DNA of 64,000 nt. It comes from Pycnopodia helianthoides (taxonomy: Eukaryota; Echinodermata; Asteroidea; Forcipulatida; Asteriidae). A program made the translations under genes and the position numbers. The stretch spans positions 17,405,394 to 17,469,393 of the forward strand of contig CM063256.1 in NCBI GenBank assembly GCA_032158295.1. Direction: 5' to 3'. The notes beneath the pieces are model-generated. The model saw only the letters and a program-made list of their open reading frames with translations, searched no databases and was not told the origin of the DNA. Shown here in pieces: positions 63,765 to 64,000 of this stretch (position 1 is the stretch's first letter; every line of letters begins with the position of its first letter).

Positions 63765-64000
63765 GCTGCATGGTTGGCAGCATGTTGCGCTGCATCACCT
63801 TGTGAACTGAATAAGAGAAGTGGTGTGCGCGGTATTTCTGCCATGGTTGGCAGCATGTTGTGCTGCATCACCTTGTGAACTGAATTAGAGAAGGGGTTCG
63901 AGCGGTATTTCTGCCATGGTTGCAGCATGTTGCGCTGCATCACCTTGTGAACTGAATTAGAGAAGGGTTGTGCGCGGTATTTCTGCCATGGTTGGCAGCA
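63765..64000 (+). repeat. ~74-bp tandem array from the SINE body, runs off the window
   Basis: GGTTGGCAGCATGTTGCGCT-type units at about 63771, 63846, 63919 and 63991. It matches the SINE body segment GGCAGCATATTGTGCCACAG that comes next in the intact copy. The array is cut by the window end. Confidence 0.85.

Overview
The window is animal nuclear DNA: AT-rich, with intron-rich genes, GT-AG introns up to about 15.7 kb, and very dense short DNA transposons and tRNA-derived SINEs. The gene content (a secreted fibrinogen-domain lectin beside a metazoan ArfGAP1) together with TTAA-flanked MITEs and tRNA-Leu-like SINEs suggests a marine invertebrate deuterostome, most likely an echinoderm. That placement is inference and is not proved by the sequence.

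Two real protein-coding genes can be assembled. (1) On the minus strand, 5411 to 1084, five exons with matching phases encode a complete secreted fibrinogen-related (FReD) protein of about 387-394 residues. It has a signal peptide, a coiled-coil stalk made of four 25-residue repeats, a Thr/Pro linker and a C-terminal fibrinogen domain with Ca-binding and recognition motifs. A TATA box lies at 5475-5482. (2) On the plus strand, from 10147, ten phase-consistent exons encode ArfGAP1: a C4 zinc-finger ArfGAP domain with its catalytic arginine, then two ALPS-type curvature-sensing segments. The tenth exon ends at 46439. The last exon is uncertain, with two alternatives at 55785-55863 and 61742-61793. 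The genes are divergently arranged, with about 4.7 kb between their start codons.

Most of the remaining sequence is repeats. Four multi-copy MITE families (A-D, 27 copies) and one single older relative (H) end in TTAA, share an internal core and carry different central palindromes. A further family (E, three copies) has 6-bp target duplications. There are several long-TIR or foldback elements, a 5'-truncated LINE, a 3.2-kb composite TIR element holding Penelope-like reverse transcriptase debris, and tRNA-like SINEs. Nested insertions give a relative age order.

Tandem arrays occur at 198-395, 6938-7225, 10437-10675, 14537-14856, 17797-18060, 21718-21846, 44018-45305, 48376-48695, 58891-59090 and 62843-64000. 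The 44-45.3 kb array repeats the 3' splice site of ArfGAP1 exon 9 seven times. The 62.8-64 kb arrays are two separate amplifications of parts of one tRNA-Leu-like SINE.

All calls come from reading the sequence and from remembered family features. No alignment or database search was run.
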